From assembly GCA_013398615.1 (NCBI GenBank), contig VZSR01000028.1, positions 8,807,546 to 8,871,545 of the forward strand: a stretch of 64,000 bases of DNA, in the 5' to 3' direction. Of the stretch, positions 15,801-30,800 are shown piece by piece. How positions within the stretch are numbered: position 1 is the first letter of the stretch; each line of letters begins with the position of its first letter. The notes beneath the pieces were generated by a model, which saw only the letters and a program-made list of their open reading frames with translations, had not been told where the DNA came from and did not search any database. The translations under genes and the position numbers were made by a program. Source of the DNA: Brachypodius melanocephalos. Taxonomy: Eukaryota; Chordata; Aves; Passeriformes; Pycnonotidae.

Positions 15801-18800
15801 GTAGGATGTGCATTGATCAGAGTTTTATACTTGTGGATTTGAGAAGTATTCAAGTAAAATGAGTATTTTCCATGCTTGAAAGTGTTTCAGGCCAGCTCTT
15901 GAGGAACCTGGTCTAGTGAAAGGTGTCCCTGCCCATGGCAGGAGGGGTCGAACTAGCTGATCTTTAAGTTCCCTTCCAACTCAGGCCATTCTATGATTCT
16001 ATGAAAATCTGTGGATATTAAATCATCTTTATAGCTGCATCTTTGTCCAACTTTTACTAAGAAAATGAGTTTGTTTCCAATCCTTTTGTTTCTCAAAGGT
16101 CAATTGTTGGGATGACTATGTATAACCAAGCAACACAAGAGATTGCAAAGCCTTCGGAGCTGTTGACCAGTGTAAGAGCCTATATGACAGTCCTCCAGTC
16201 AATAGAAAATTATGTACAGATCGACATTACACGAGTGTTTAATAATGTTCTGCTTCAGCAAACCCAGCATTTAGATAGTCATGGTGAGCCAACCATTACC
16301 AGTCTGTACACAAATTGGTAAGTATTATATGAATGCTTGTTACAAATTTTTTGGAGATTTTTTGGTTGCTTTTTGTTGTTTTTCCAGAAAAATCTGGAAT
16401 TAGAGAAGTGGAATTATTTTAAATTTTCTTGAGTTTCCAACATCACATGTTTACTTCTCTCTGTACCTGTTAAAAGCAGCTTAAAGTTTGCCTGTTGGCA
16501 AACTTCTTGTACTTTTTATAGGGACGAGATACAGGGTAAAATGCAGGCATCAGTTGAACTATGAAAATAAAGATTCAGTGTATGGGCTTTGCTGTCCCTT
16601 GTCACACAACTATATTTCATCTGAACATGTACCTTTTCATCTAAAACATTTCCCCTTTCTGATAAGGTATTTGGAAACTTTGCTACGGCAAGTCAGCAAT
16701 GGTCACATAGCTTATTTCCCAGCTATGAAGGCGTTCGTGAATTTGCCCACAGAAAATGAATTGACATTTAATGCTGAGGAATACTCTGATATATCAGGTA
16801 AACTTTGATACTTCTCCTCAATGTTTGTGAAGAACAGTTGTTGTGTTGCTTGAGTCATTGGAATAACAGCAAATCTCAGAGCTACTGTTAGTGAAATAAC
16901 AGCTAACTCTTAGAGTCAACAATTGTTAGCCTCCAGTAGTATTTTAAGTACTTTTTATTCATGCTGTCTCTTGTTTCACTTTCCCTGTTTTTGGTCAAAG
17001 TAGCATTGCATTTAAGCTAAAGAAATGGGTATATTATGTGTTGGTGACTACTGCTTCAGTTTACTACCATACAAATTCTTTTTTTTTATGCTTTGGGGTA
17101 AAATATTTTTGCACCATGCTAGATACATGGTGGGCTGCAAATAAATGAAGATGGAATATTTGAAGTATAACAGTTTTTTTCATTTCTCAGAAATGAGAGC
17201 CCTTTCTGAACTTCTGGGACCATATGGCATGAAGTTCTTAAGTGAAAGTCTGATGTGGCACATCTCTTCACAGGTTGCTGAGCTAAAGGTAACTTTGGGA
17301 ACTGGTGGGTGGGAAGGCTGTAGTTTTCTGGTTAAGCTTCCTGTAGGATATTTAATACCTGTGTTTCTGCATGCCAGCTTTTTAAAACGACTGCATCAAA
17401 CAAAGAGGTAAAGCTGTGAATTTTGCTTTTCTCTTGCAGTAAGTTTGCACAGGTAGCATGTGTGTATCCCACATTCTTCAACAACTGAATGTGCAGTTCT
17501 TTATGCAGACTGTTAATTTCTGTCTTAGATACCCTAAGTTAGAAGTCAGCTCTCTTTTATCATCTGTGGGAAGAGAAATATTTTTTAACATCTCCGGGTG
17601 TTTGTGAAGCCCTTACCCAAGACTGTTGAATCTCCAAATGTTGCAGGAAGATCTCAAATCTATTTTAGTAATCTATAAGGACTTACTTCTTAACAATGTC
17701 TGTATGGATCTATTGTTTAGTTTACATGGATTCAGGTCTTTTGTTCTTTGTTAGTTTTCCTCATTTTTACGTATGTCTTTCCCTCTTTCACAACACTAAC
17801 CATACTACTAAATTGGCCTAGATTTTTTTTTGATATGACTTGTTCTTTCAGTGTCATTTCCAAATTTAACTCCAAGTTGTTATTACATCTTGTAATTTTC
17901 AGTTTATTTAACCACTGATTAAACTAAGGGTTTTTTTGTAACTATTCATTCATGCTGTATTTTTGAAAAAAGTACATGAATAACTCAGAGATCTAAGGAA
18001 CTTCTTTTCTTTCTTCAATAACAATTTATTGTTAACATACCAGACCTTTAGAAGTGTGTGTTTTTAATATATCCTCTGTTACACTTTCAAGGATCTTGTT
18101 TTCTTTGTAAACACCTTAATTGCAGTGCTGCTGAAAGGCTGAGATATATGATAAAAAGGTTTGAAGTCTTTTATTCATTATCACATCTTAAGAAGAAGGG
18201 CTGCTTATGCTTTCCAAGCTGGTCTAAGAGCATGCAGCAACCCTGACCTGAGTGCCCAGCCTGCCAGGGTAATTGATTTCTTGTGCCCATTCCAATTTTT
18301 GAGGCTTTCCAGGTGAGAATGGTGTGGTTTAACTCCTCGTTATGCACAGAGTGACATCTGTCACGTTTCAAGTGAAGCACTTGGACACTTTCGACAAGTG
18401 TTTGTTGCTGTACTATTTGTGCATTTACTGAGGAGTCATCATATTTCCTCAAAATCAGCACAATTTATGTTGTAGGTATGTGTATTTTTTAAAAAGAAAC
18501 TTTAAATTGTGTCTGAAATCTGTTGTTTTCTGATACTGCTAAGCAGAGATGATGTAGATCCACATGTGCACGACCACATTTTTGGAGGAAAAAACAAAGT
18601 AATAAAATGTTCATCTCTTTGGCTGAGATAGTTGGCTTAGTGAGAGCCCTGAGAAGCATCTGTGTTTGGGGAAAGAAAGCAACAAGAGGAGACAATGGGG
18701 AATTTAGTACAAGTAGGGTTCAACATGCTTGCTTTGCTTCCTGCAAAGTGGGACCAGGTGTCAGTTTTATATCTGAAGTTCAAGACTGGGACAAGAAGGG

Positions 18801-21800
18801 AAAGATTGCCTCATTTAAGCCCCTATTTGAGCTGTATTCCAGCCTACTCCGTTTAAATCTTGAATTAATGTGCTGATTATTCTTTGTGAGGCTGAAAACT
18901 TGACTGAGTAACAGTGTGCATGGGCTATTGCCTTCAGTCTTGCATTCTGGAGAGCTTTGAGGGATTTAAAATAAAATGCCAAGTTCTGACCCATCAGCTG
19001 GTTTAAAACTGCCCATCTTGATTTCAGCACAAGCCAGTCTTGATTTGGCTTTCAGCGTAGGAGTGTGTCATGCCCATGCACATGTGCACTCTACTCACGG
19101 TAATTGAACAGTTTGGCTTGGAAGTGTTGCCCATAATCAAAAGAGAAAAAACCCTTGCAACAGTGTTAAAGTAGTAAAGTAAGAAGCTTTATTGGAAGCG
19201 TCCAGGTATCTCAGTGGTAATGGGATCATCACTGGATTTCTGCAGTTTTTGAAGGTTAATTAATGAAGATACTTAAGAGGTATATCCAGTAGGAGATTTT
19301 GTTGCCCTAGTAAGCCACCTCTGGGTCAGCCACTTGCTGTTGGTCCAAGGGCTTCTTTGCCCCACTTCTTGTTATGACTTCTCAGATTCTGGTTGGAAAC
19401 CCAAAAATGTTGTTCTCATGGGCCCTCTTCCTGACAATAAGACTAAAGAGTATTTCCAGGAATGTATTACATGGTTAGCTTATTGTTCCAAAATCTAGGG
19501 GAAAAGGGTGGGAAAAATACTGGATCTACAACTATGCATTAGCAATCTACAAAGCTTCAAATGTATGAAAAATAGATTAAAAGCTTAGGCATAAAAAGGG
19601 AAGGGACCTTTAAGATTCTTGGTTAGTTTGCTGCATTTTGTATAGCTTCTTTCTTTCCTTGCTTTTCAGTGAAAATAAGAACGTAGGGAGAGTGGGTGGA
19701 TTATGGATTGACTCGAGCTTATGGGAACAGCATGATCATGATACAGTGCAGTTGTTGGACAGATCTGCTTTGCACAGGCTACTTCCTACAAAGTGGCAGT
19801 AAACATTTATTTCACCATTATTTATTTCACAGCAGCATTATAGACTGTGTTGTTTTTTTCCTCCTCCTGGGGTCACAGGAGTATTTACTCTAAAATTTAA
19901 TGTGCCTGCTTGTCAGATGCTATGTTTTGCCCTGTTCTCAGTGTGGGTTGAAGTAAAATAAAACTATTTAAGCAGCTAGCAGAACTATCAAAGGTTAGAT
20001 CTTCATGGATCCTTAGCAGTAGGTTCCTGCAGGTGTTGCCTCTTAGATTTTATGAAATGTATATAATCGTGTTCCAAACTGAGTGGCCTACATTTTTGAT
20101 GAAGATTAATTTTTCCTGCTGCCTCCTCTAGAAATTAAGATGGATTGGAACGCACCTACTTGAAAAATAAAACTCTTAATAATCACTTTGGAAGACCACC
20201 TCCAATTCAGAATATCTTTGTTTCTCCCTCCATACTTCAGTTCTTTTTTATGTTGATTTCATTTAGTATACAAAACATTAATTGACGTCTTCTTTAAACA
20301 GAAGGGAAAACACTTCAATGTTCAGAAGAACACAAGAGATCTACATTTTTTAGCTGTTGATTGTCCTCTACATAAAGAGAATCACTTTTCCCTTTCTGAA
20401 ATAGGGTATTTAGCATTGGCACTGCAAAAATATTTTTATAAGAATAAAGTATCTACTTTTTTTTGCTTGAAGAGAGTTTAAAAATACAGCTTGGCACTCA
20501 GCTAGCAGCTGAAATTTGGATCTGACATTTTAGAGATGCGATTGTGCAATCACTATAATTTAAATTTTAATCTGATAAGTATTTGGAGAATGATTTCGGG
20601 AAAGTTATTACATTTTCTCTAATCTCACAAGTTGCATATATGAGAGCTGTTAAAAATTAGAAACAGACACATTTTCTTTTCTTTTGGCCAAACTGAAATG
20701 AAAACTACTGCACTTAACTGTTTCAGGCTAAGGTGTTGGGACTTGGTGGTATGTTTTTGTTTTTTCATGTTATAGTGGAAGAAAATTTCAAGTAAACTGC
20801 ACCAAGGTTTAACAATCTGACTTCCACTCTTGATTCCATTTTTCCATTTTACCAACATTAAATTTCAGCATATTTAGTGAAAGCACCAACCCAGAAGTAT
20901 TGATTACTTTGTGAATTTGTATTTTTATTGTAATGTGTATACTTTTCTTCTAAAAAGCTGAGTGGCACAAGGACCTATTGTCTGATTTTTACAGAATTAC
21001 ATTGCTTTAAGATGTGGTACACATTGCTCAATACAAAAATCATGTTCTAAGGGGTATCTAATCCTCTGCCTTTTGATTCAGAGCTTGCTTTTGTGTACCG
21101 TAGTGACCGATGATAATATTGATATTGTAGTCCCATTAAGAACACAGTGGATATATCTGTGTTCTGTGGGGTTAGTTGCTTTTCTGCCAAGTTGAAATGT
21201 CCTAAATCAGGCATTTATCCAGTTATCATGCTGAAATCTGTAGCTGACATGAATCCTTGCTTCTTTATAGAAACTTGTGGTGGAGAACGTTGAAGTTCTA
21301 ACACAAATGAGGACCAGCTTTGACAAGCCAGACCAGATGGCAGCTCTCTTTAAAAGATTATCATGTGGGTATCCAACAAGATCCTACTAAAGATACAGAG
21401 TTATTTTTTATATTTGTCTTTGTAAAGAAAATGGGAAAAATTAATTTCTCTGTATTGGGAGTATCCATAAGCAATAAAATGTACGTGAGCTCATATAAAC
21501 CGATGGATAATTTCAAACTTTTCCAGTCTTCTCATGTACAAAGTGAGATTTCAGTGCTATTTAGTGCACAGGCACTGTATTAATGCTGAGTTCTGAGCAT
21601 CATTTCAGGGATGATAATATGTAACAGCAATACTGTGGGAGCCTGGTACATAGCTTTGGAATGTGAAACAATAAAGAGACATTTTTGTCTTCAAGAAAGC
21701 ACAGAAGCAGTGCTAGCATCCAGTACTGTCAGCTGTGTATACGAGGTTTCATTCCAGGAAGTGGTAAATGTGATGGTCTTCTACTGAAAATCCCCTTGTG

Positions 21801-24800
21801 GATTCAGCTCTAAAAACCTGCTTTAGCACTGGTTATTTTGGCTCTTTTAAGGAATGGCTTTGTTTCAGTACCTTGTTGTTTTCAATATTAAGTTAAATAT
21901 TTTGTTTCTCTTATTTGAAGAATTGAGCTTGTAAACATCAACACTTTGTTCATTGTTCTCTTTTCAGCTGTTGACAGCGTTTTGAAGAGAATGACAATTA
22001 TTGGTGTTATCTTGTCTTTTCGGTCATTGGCACAGGAAGCACTTAGAGATGTAAGAGAATATGAATATGTTCTGAATAATTTTCATTGCATTTAACTTAA
22101 TGGAATTATAGGATATTTGAAGCTTAACTGTTCAGGAATGCTACCTCTTAAAAGGTTGATGATGTGTGGGTAAAATGGCAATTCTCAGTTGTAACTGAAC
22201 TTCGAATTGCAACTTGGGGTGAGGGAATCTTATTTTTTGAGTACTGTTCAGAGAAGAATTGTTAAATTAAAACATTTAGTTTAGATCATGTTTTCTGTGT
22301 TTACTCATTTTAAAGGCTTTTATTTCACTTCTTTATTGCAAACATTTATTAGGCTTTAATGTCTTACATCTACAAACAAATATAAATGTGTAAAATAAAA
22401 ACACATTAAAAAAGAAAATAAGCCCAGTAAAATAATGGTAGTGTCTAACTAATAATTAACAGGGGAAGCAATTTTTCTCATTTTTTATGTGTTTATGTCT
22501 CTTAGGTCTTATCCTACCACATTCCTTTCCTTGTAAGTTCCATTGAGGATTTCAAAGATCACATTCCAAGAGAGACTGACATGAAGGTAATGTTTGGCTG
22601 AAAGGGTGATGGAATTGTTTTGGAGTTTACTGAAAATATGTAAGCATTAAGACTTTCATGTTTAGTGTTGAACATCCAGACACAAAGAATACCTTTTCCT
22701 TTTGGGGTTTTTTTTCCCTCTAAGAGCTTAGTGTTTTTGGATCTGCAGCCTCCGAATGTTCTGGGGAAAAAGTCACAACCAACTGATAGGATAAGGACAA
22801 GTTTCTATCTGGCTGTGATCACATTTGAGAACTTTTATAGACTTAAGAACAAGATTTGTCAAGTGTTAAAACATGACAAGGAGAAGAATGCTGAGTTGCT
22901 TCACACTGTGAGCAGTACAACTGGTAAAACTAAATATTTCAAGGACTCTGTGTATGTGGTTGGAGCTCTGTGCGTGTAATAGCAACAAGTCTGCTTCTGA
23001 CCCTAAATTGAAAGTTTTTGTGGACCCCATGTATGAAATGCTTGAGAAGAAAGAGTTAGTAGCTTAAATAAGGTACCTTTCTTCTGTTTCCAACACTTGC
23101 TGGCATATCACCTGGCTTCTGGACATGTATGCACAGTAGCTGAAGTCTAGCAGGGTTTTTAATTTCTTGTTGCAGCTTGGAGTCTGTGAAGGATTTCAGC
23201 TGCTTAATAGTAATGCAGCAGTTTGATTTGCAGACAATGTGCACTGGAATATACAATGGGAAAAAGTGTAAAACTTCCCAAATACTAATGGCAGTAAGAC
23301 ATTGCTAGTGTTTCCTGTGTTCATTTGTATTTGGTGTAGAGCTGCTTTTGTAGGGAGTCATCTGAACTATGGTTTCAGAAACTTAGTTGAAATAGTAAAT
23401 GGAAAGAGAAAACAACAGTGTTTAATGCTTTTTAATGGTAACAAGAGACATCCTGGGAGGGACTGGGAAATGGAATACATTTCAAAGTGTTCTTACTTCC
23501 TCCAAGTGCTGTGGCCACTTAGGCTCTAATTTTTGGTGCCTGGAGTCAATCAACACTTAATTTGTATAACACTGGCATCTTGTAAGATTTCTCCATTACT
23601 CTGTTTCATCAGATTGTGACTTTTGGCTTTTGTTTAAAAATGCTGTATTTGTGGATGTTAGCTGATCTTTAGATCTGGTAGAGAAAACACCTCCCATTTC
23701 TTTCGACCATTAAAGAAAGATGTACAAACAGGTAGTTGGAAGTCAGAGTGTTGCTTTGAGGTAATGTGTGAAAGTATATGAGTTTTGTTTGGCTTGACAC
23801 AACAAAATGACCATCTGGTGCACAAAGCACAGATGCAGCTGCTCAGTGGAGGATAGAAACAAACAAAATCTACAGTCTCTGCTAATATTTGCCAAATCTC
23901 TGAAATTCCTTAGTGCCTCAAACACATTTTAAACATGACAGCAAAAACTGTGCTTCGTCATCTTAACATGAAAGCATTCAGTGTTGTCTTTCTTCTGGTC
24001 CTCAGGTGGCAATGAATGTATATGAACTGTCATCAGCTGCTGGATTGCCTTGTGAGATTGATCCTGCCTTGGTCGTAGCACTGTCTTCCCAAAAGTCAGG
24101 TAAGAAGTTCAAAAATAAAAATGTTAGAAAGAGAAAAGAAGGGTTTAAAGTGCTGGGAGGAAACTTGTATATCTTGACTCCTTTGTATTCCTTCAATAAA
24201 TTTCATGAAAGGCATAAGAGGATGAATTACTTGTGCCTGCTGTTTATTGGTGTTAGCTTGAGAATCTTTTCAAATATGCATGAATGGATGAGATGACCTA
24301 GAAGAGGATAACAGATGTAGAAGGAATTTAGTGGTGAACACTGCTGTAATTTAAGAACAATGAAAATAAGAAGAGTGTCCTGTGAACAACTTGATCAGTT
24401 CTGTTGCACAGATGTGTAACAAATCTGTCACCTAAGTAAGCATTAGGACCTGAATGCAGCTCATGAATTTCACAATATTTTGTTGCCACTGTGTCCTTCA
24501 AGTGTTAACATGAAGTTTACAAGGGAAAACAGTAAAATAAACATGTTAGAGAATTGACATGTATCATGCTTCCTCTTCCTTGCTTTAAGACACTGCTATC
24601 TAAGCTTTTCAGTTTTGTTTACTCTGGCATGTTCAAAGACATGAGTTAAGACTCCTAAGTGTTTTTTGATGGCCTTCAGCTTTTTTTCCTATCTCCCTTA
24701 CTGAGCATTTAATTATTTTTTCCCCTCTGTATATTGTGGATAGTTAATGTTAGAATGAGACCATGAATGTTTTAAATGCTACCTAAGTTGTTTTTTCTTA

Positions 24801-27800
24801 CTTCAATAGTAGTTATTTTGAGAGGGGAAAATACAGGGGAGCATTTCAGTATTTGAATTTAAGTCCCAAGTACAATATCTTTGTGTGCATTTAGAAAAAA
24901 GCAACCCAAAGTGTATTTGTTCTATCTACATTATATGTATAATATGCAGAAATATATTTTTGTTAGGTATCTGGTATCTAAAATGCCATTTAAAATAGAT
25001 TATTTTCATTGTGGTACTATGAAAATATGAAATGTCTAAGCTAGGTCAACAAAGAGAATTTCTGTATATTCTCATCATGGTTTATGATTTTGTATTTGGA
25101 TTGTTACCTTTGGAGTTTGAAATGTTTTGCTTTTATTCAGTTTTCATAGAGATAAATTCGGTATGTCACTAATTGTTGACTTTTTTAAACTAATCTGAGG
25201 CTAATGTGCAATGCTCTGCTGATTTTTTTGTAAGCACAAGGTGTGAATTGACGTGAGTGCACCATCACCTTCTGCTCATTTGCCAAAGGGAGAGTGCAAG
25301 AGAATGCAAGAGAAGCTCTTCTGACCTTAGAGCAATAACTGCATGAAAACCACCATAAAAAGATTACTATTCTGATAATCATATTAAAGACTTAGTAACT
25401 AAATCATTAGAAGTAATAGCACAGCAGTGGCTTCTTTTTGTTCTCCTGGATAACAGACTGGACATTTTGCAGCTCTGCTCTATTTCTTTTGGCAAGACTG
25501 ACATTAATATTCTTCTTTTCACAATACAAACATTGACTTTGTTGGACTTTGCTTCAAATTTCAATTTGGTCAAACATGTTACATTCTAACCTAACCTGCA
25601 GCTGAAAGGCAATATTTCAAGATTATTTCTTTAATTAAAGAACTTTATTATTTTCATTTTTAGAAAACATTAGTCCAGAAGAAGAATATAAAATTGCTTG
25701 CCTTCTCATGGTCTTCGTGGCTGTCTCCTTGCCTACTCTGGCTAGTAATGTGATGTCTCAGTATAGCCCTGCCATCGAAGGTAAGGTAGAGTTTGCTCAG
25801 TATTTGCTGGGAATTCTGTCTTCACAATAGTTCTGGTAGTGTCTTGAATACATTCACCTTTAATATTTAAGTACATTTTGTAGTGAACCAATTTAAAAAT
25901 CAGTTAGTCTTTGTTCAGGTAAGTTCCTCTGAAAATACTTTAAAAAGCATTTACTTAACTCTTGTCTGAGATAACTTTCTATGAAAAATTAGTTTGAAAT
26001 TTTCAGAGCAGTTCAGACACTCCAGAGGGCAATCTTGTCCTAACATGGACTCCTTGGAGCACACATTCTGCATTAATTAGTGTGACACTTTGTAATATAT
26101 TCTAGTAAGTATTAATGTTTTTGTAATCTTTACATTGGCCTTGGGCCAGGTGTCCCTTTTATATTTAATACACTGTTCATATTGCCAAGCATAAAGTTTT
26201 GAAAATAGAATCTGGAAGGTGTAAGTGGCGAACAGAATTATTTCCTTTAGAGTAGTTCAACTTTCATATTTAAAAAAAATAATCTTTGCCTCAACAAAAT
26301 TCTTTGCGTGTAATATACAATTTTCTTTTTTTTTTAAAGCTGAAAAAAGACAGTACTGTTCCAACACGTACAAAAATCACCTTTTGGCTATTCAAGCTAT
26401 CTTCTTTGTAATGTTTAACATGACTCATGTAAAAGACCATGTTTATGCTGCTTCCATTCACTGGGATGCATATTTTCTCTAATTAGTTTTTAAATGTGCA
26501 CTATTTTTAATTCACTCAAAATTGTAACTCAAAAAGTAAGTGTAAACTGGCTTCTGAAAATTTAAAGTACCAGGAAAATATCAAAAATTTTGAAAGCTTT
26601 CTGTGTCACTTAATGTAGGATGCAGATCATGTTTTTTAGAGATCCAGGATTGTTGTTTTATGTGGGATTAATCAGCCTTTTCTTCAGTTTTGAAATATTA
26701 GGGATCTGTTGACTCTAGCTTTATTTTAAAACTGATAGCATAGACTTCTCCAGTTGTGCAAAACATTAGATAAAACTGATGTATGGGTAGGACTTGAATA
26801 TTGATTTGAAAATAAAAGAATTTTCGAGTTAAAAGCTTTTTCTAATGAATTAGGAGAACAATCTAACCTGCAGAGTTGTTTCCTGTTATTTGTGCTCTCA
26901 TAGTATTTCTATTATTCTTTGCAAGCTTTTTCCAAGTCATGATACTTGAATAAAAATCTTAGGATATAGGTGAGTGCAGGGAATATCCAATGTGATTGAT
27001 GAGGTGTATGGGTAGAAACTTCTTTGTTTGCAGACAGGTTGACTGTCTTTACTCAGTCCAGATGAACTTGTTTATGTGTGTGTAAGATCACATCTCTTAA
27101 ATTAAAATTACCTAGTTACAGTTTTGTAAAAGAAATCCTCTGGAAGCACTTCCTGCTACCAGTTTCTCCTTCAAAGACTCTTACCAACTCTAGAGTCTCA
27201 AAACCTGTATGGCTTGCCAGGGGGACAGTAAAAGTTTCACTGGTGATTATATTTTCACATTTACCCCTCTGCAAATAAATTGCTAAGAATATGTCAGGCT
27301 TGCTAGAGGTTCTCCAGCAGGTTAAAGCTCAGGTGGGTTTGACTTCCTCCAACTTCCTCTCTTACCAAGACCCTCTTATGAAAAGGATGGAAAAGACAAT
27401 CTTAGTCATTGTGTTTTTAGCAGGCTGAAACAACAGATAATTCTTCTGTTGAAGATAAGCAGATAATCTTCTGCCTGTTTTACATCATGTGGCTTAAATA
27501 TCCCAATTTATGTGGTTTTATTTACATTAAATAACTCTTGAGGTGAAGTCAGGCAAAGCCTTGTTTCAAAGTGAGTTCTTGAAGTACAGTTAATAGATTA
27601 TATGAAACTGTGACTGGAGAGAAGTTACATCTTCTCCCACTCAAATAAGCCCATATTAGGAGTTGCTACTGGCATGTGTATTACATAATTCTTTACTGAG
27701 TGGGCTCTTCTATTCCCAGGAAAAATCTAGCAAAAGGTATATATAAAATATGTTCTCTCTACAAAAATAGCTCAACAAACAGAATAGACTTTGTCATTTC

Positions 27801-30800
27801 TGCCTTCCTTGCATAATACTGCTTCTTCTTGTGTTCTACCCTTATTGTAGAACATCTGGCTTGAAACACTTAATATAAATGGTATTTCCAGAATGTGAAC
27901 TTAATAAATTCTGCTTTATGAAGTAAATTCCCTGGACAAATCCTGAATTAATCCATCAACAAGTCACAGATTTGAAGGAGTTTCAGCTTTTTAATCTGGC
28001 AAGACATATCACCAAAACACAGACAGTGCTTGGACAGCTGTAGCAATGTCTGTATTCTCTCTGTCTGCCTCCAGATCAAGTCTGCTTCTTCCACTAGTTC
28101 CAGATAAAGGCTCAAAGTCTAACAGACTTTTACTTCTATTTCCAGTACAGAATCTGAACTGCTAGCCAAATACCAGGCTAGAGGTCTCAATTTGTCAACT
28201 AGAGGGTAGAATAGAATAGTAATCTGCAAGAGCCTTAGTTCTTTTCTAAATACTTGAAACCATGTGTTGGAAGACAACAGTTCTTTTCCTGAATTCCCTT
28301 GTTGATGCTCTTTTTACAGCCTGAGACATAAAAATGAAGTCTCTTGAATAAAATTAGCCTCTTCAAAGACAAATACACATTTGAATCAGAATTAAGCAGA
28401 ACAGATTTTCTTGACTGATGTTCACATAAAAATAGGAGACAAAGTTGGAGTGTCAAATCTGGGGGCCCTGCTGATGGGGATCCAGAGGGATCTCCACTGG
28501 GACCTACCAGTCAGCATATTCACAGACCACCTGGATGGGGGGCTGAAGAGTGAGGTGAGAAAATTTATATATCATGTGAAGTTGTTGAGGGTATTAGAGG
28601 AGTGAAGAGCTGCAGAGAGGTATGGTATGGGGTAAACTGGGCAATAAAATGACAGCTAAAAGTAATTTTAAGTAACAATAGGGATATGCGTGGAGGAAAA
28701 ACGGATTTTTCTCATGTGGAGTGATGGGGTCCAGCTGACCTCACTATTCAAGCATGAACTTGGAGTCAGGGTAAATGAGTGAATGAAAAGATGAGCTCAT
28801 TGCTCAACACTGGACAAAAAAGTTAAGATTCAGCATGCTTGAGGACTTGTTAACTCCTTCAAAGACCATCTCCTTTTCATATGCTCACACTTGCCTAAGG
28901 TATTTACCCAAGTGTATATTAATTTTGTTGTAAAGTGGTATATTTGACTTAATTTGCTTGGAGGAAATACCAGGTTTACTGAGGAGCAGTTCTTCTGCTC
29001 TCTCTGAAAACTGGTGTCATTTAACCACCTTTCAGGGCTCTGAAGCCTGGGTGAATTTTGGGCAAGATGTTACATATCAAAATCAGCAGTGGAACACCTT
29101 TTATCTTGGGCACCTGTAGATCTCTTTGAGGAATGCTGTCTGGACATGAGATGTCCATTTACACAGAGGAGGAAAGAAATGGTCAATTAGCTTGTGAAAA
29201 TCCTGTCTTTTTGGCCCAGTCAAGTGTTAAAACTCTTAAGTTTTGTAGAAACGAAATAAGCTTCCAATACATCCCTTATTTCTGAAAGCCCCAGGTTGTT
29301 TCTCAGGTTGTTGTGACCATTAGGAATTGGAAGGGAGAGCTGTACTTTTGGTGGCTTTCCTGATAATAAGTTCAGTGTGGAAGAGTACCTTGCTCCCATT
29401 GTGTAAGATGCTAAAAGTTCTTCATTCATTGTCACAAGTCTCTCTAGTCTTTGGTGATATTTTCCAAAGAATACTGTCTTTTCCAACATGGTGCTGAAGT
29501 GATTTGAATATGTTTTTGTTTAGGGCATTGCAACAACATTCATTGCTTGGCAAAAGCCATCAATCAGATTGCTGCAGCTTTATTCACCATCCACAAGGGG
29601 AGCATTGAAGACCGTCTCAAGGAATTTTTGGCTGTATGTATAACTTCATTCCTACTTGTTAAAATGTGCTGTTGGCTTGGGATGCAATGCAGTCGATTTC
29701 ATAGGAATCTGCTTTTGATGCACAAGAGAGAAGAATATTTTCTATATGCTTCTATATACAAGTCTATCCATAGATTAAATTTTGCAGTAGTTCTTTATAA
29801 ACATTTGTTATGTGATATTGGAAAGTTAGAGGAGCAAATCAGTGCAAGTGTCATAATTTTTTTTTCAGTACAATCTTTGGTATTTTAGTACATACCATTT
29901 CTCACATTGTGTGGCCCACAACTGAGGAAAAAAATGTACAATGCATATAAAATCAAAATTCTGTCTAGCTGACTTTTTCCCTGTGATGTGGTGGATACTT
30001 TAGTTACCTTCCTTGAAAAAGCAAGATAAACTTCAGAGTGGCTTTTGTGTTGTACCTTTTGACATGCCTGCCCTCCTTAAACATGAACAGCCAGGTAGTA
30101 GTGTTACAGGAATAGTTGGGAAGAAGAAATTGTTTACCCCCGAGTAGATTGAATATGAAAGCTACTGAAATCTTTAGTGATGCTTAGGAAAAAAAAACCC
30201 AAAAGTTTTTAGGTCATGGTGAAATGTTTTAAATGCATTTTGGTGTGCTGCTTGAGTAGGAATAATATTTTTAAATGGCTCTTAATTAGCCAGTACTTGA
30301 AGGAAACTAGAGGCTAAAACAGCAGCATCACTTTAATTTTTAAAAATTACTATTGATTTTGATTTTTCTGTTTAGCATTAAAATGTGTGGAGAAAAAGCC
30401 CCATCCTCTTTATTTTAGGCAACTTTCTATAACCAGAAGTTCACAGAAACAATTTTTTTTTTTTTTTTAATCTTAAAGAATCTTTCACTTGTGGAAATTC
30501 ATTGCATTTTGTAAAACGGAAAAAAATCCCCTCTGGCCATTGACCTTGTCTAATGCAACTGCTGGATGTAAAACATGAAAGAGAAATGGTTGTATCAAGT
30601 TGCATACATTTGACAAGTGAAGAAAACCAGTATAGTTTCATGTGATAAAAACACTTTTGGTATGAGGTTTGCATTCTTTCAGTGTTTATGGACAACTTTC
30701 AGACCACTGCTTTTACTGCACAGACGATGACTCGATGCTTCAGATATTTTGTTAATCTTTCTTTTTTAACACTTACTGTTAGTCTGAAAGAAAAACATTT

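Noticed and set aside
18058..19030. Cluster of 60-96 codon frames on both strands in the 4-kb NCKAP1 intron
   Set aside because: They overlap each other on opposite strands, have no shared protein-like character or splice support, and match no family I know.
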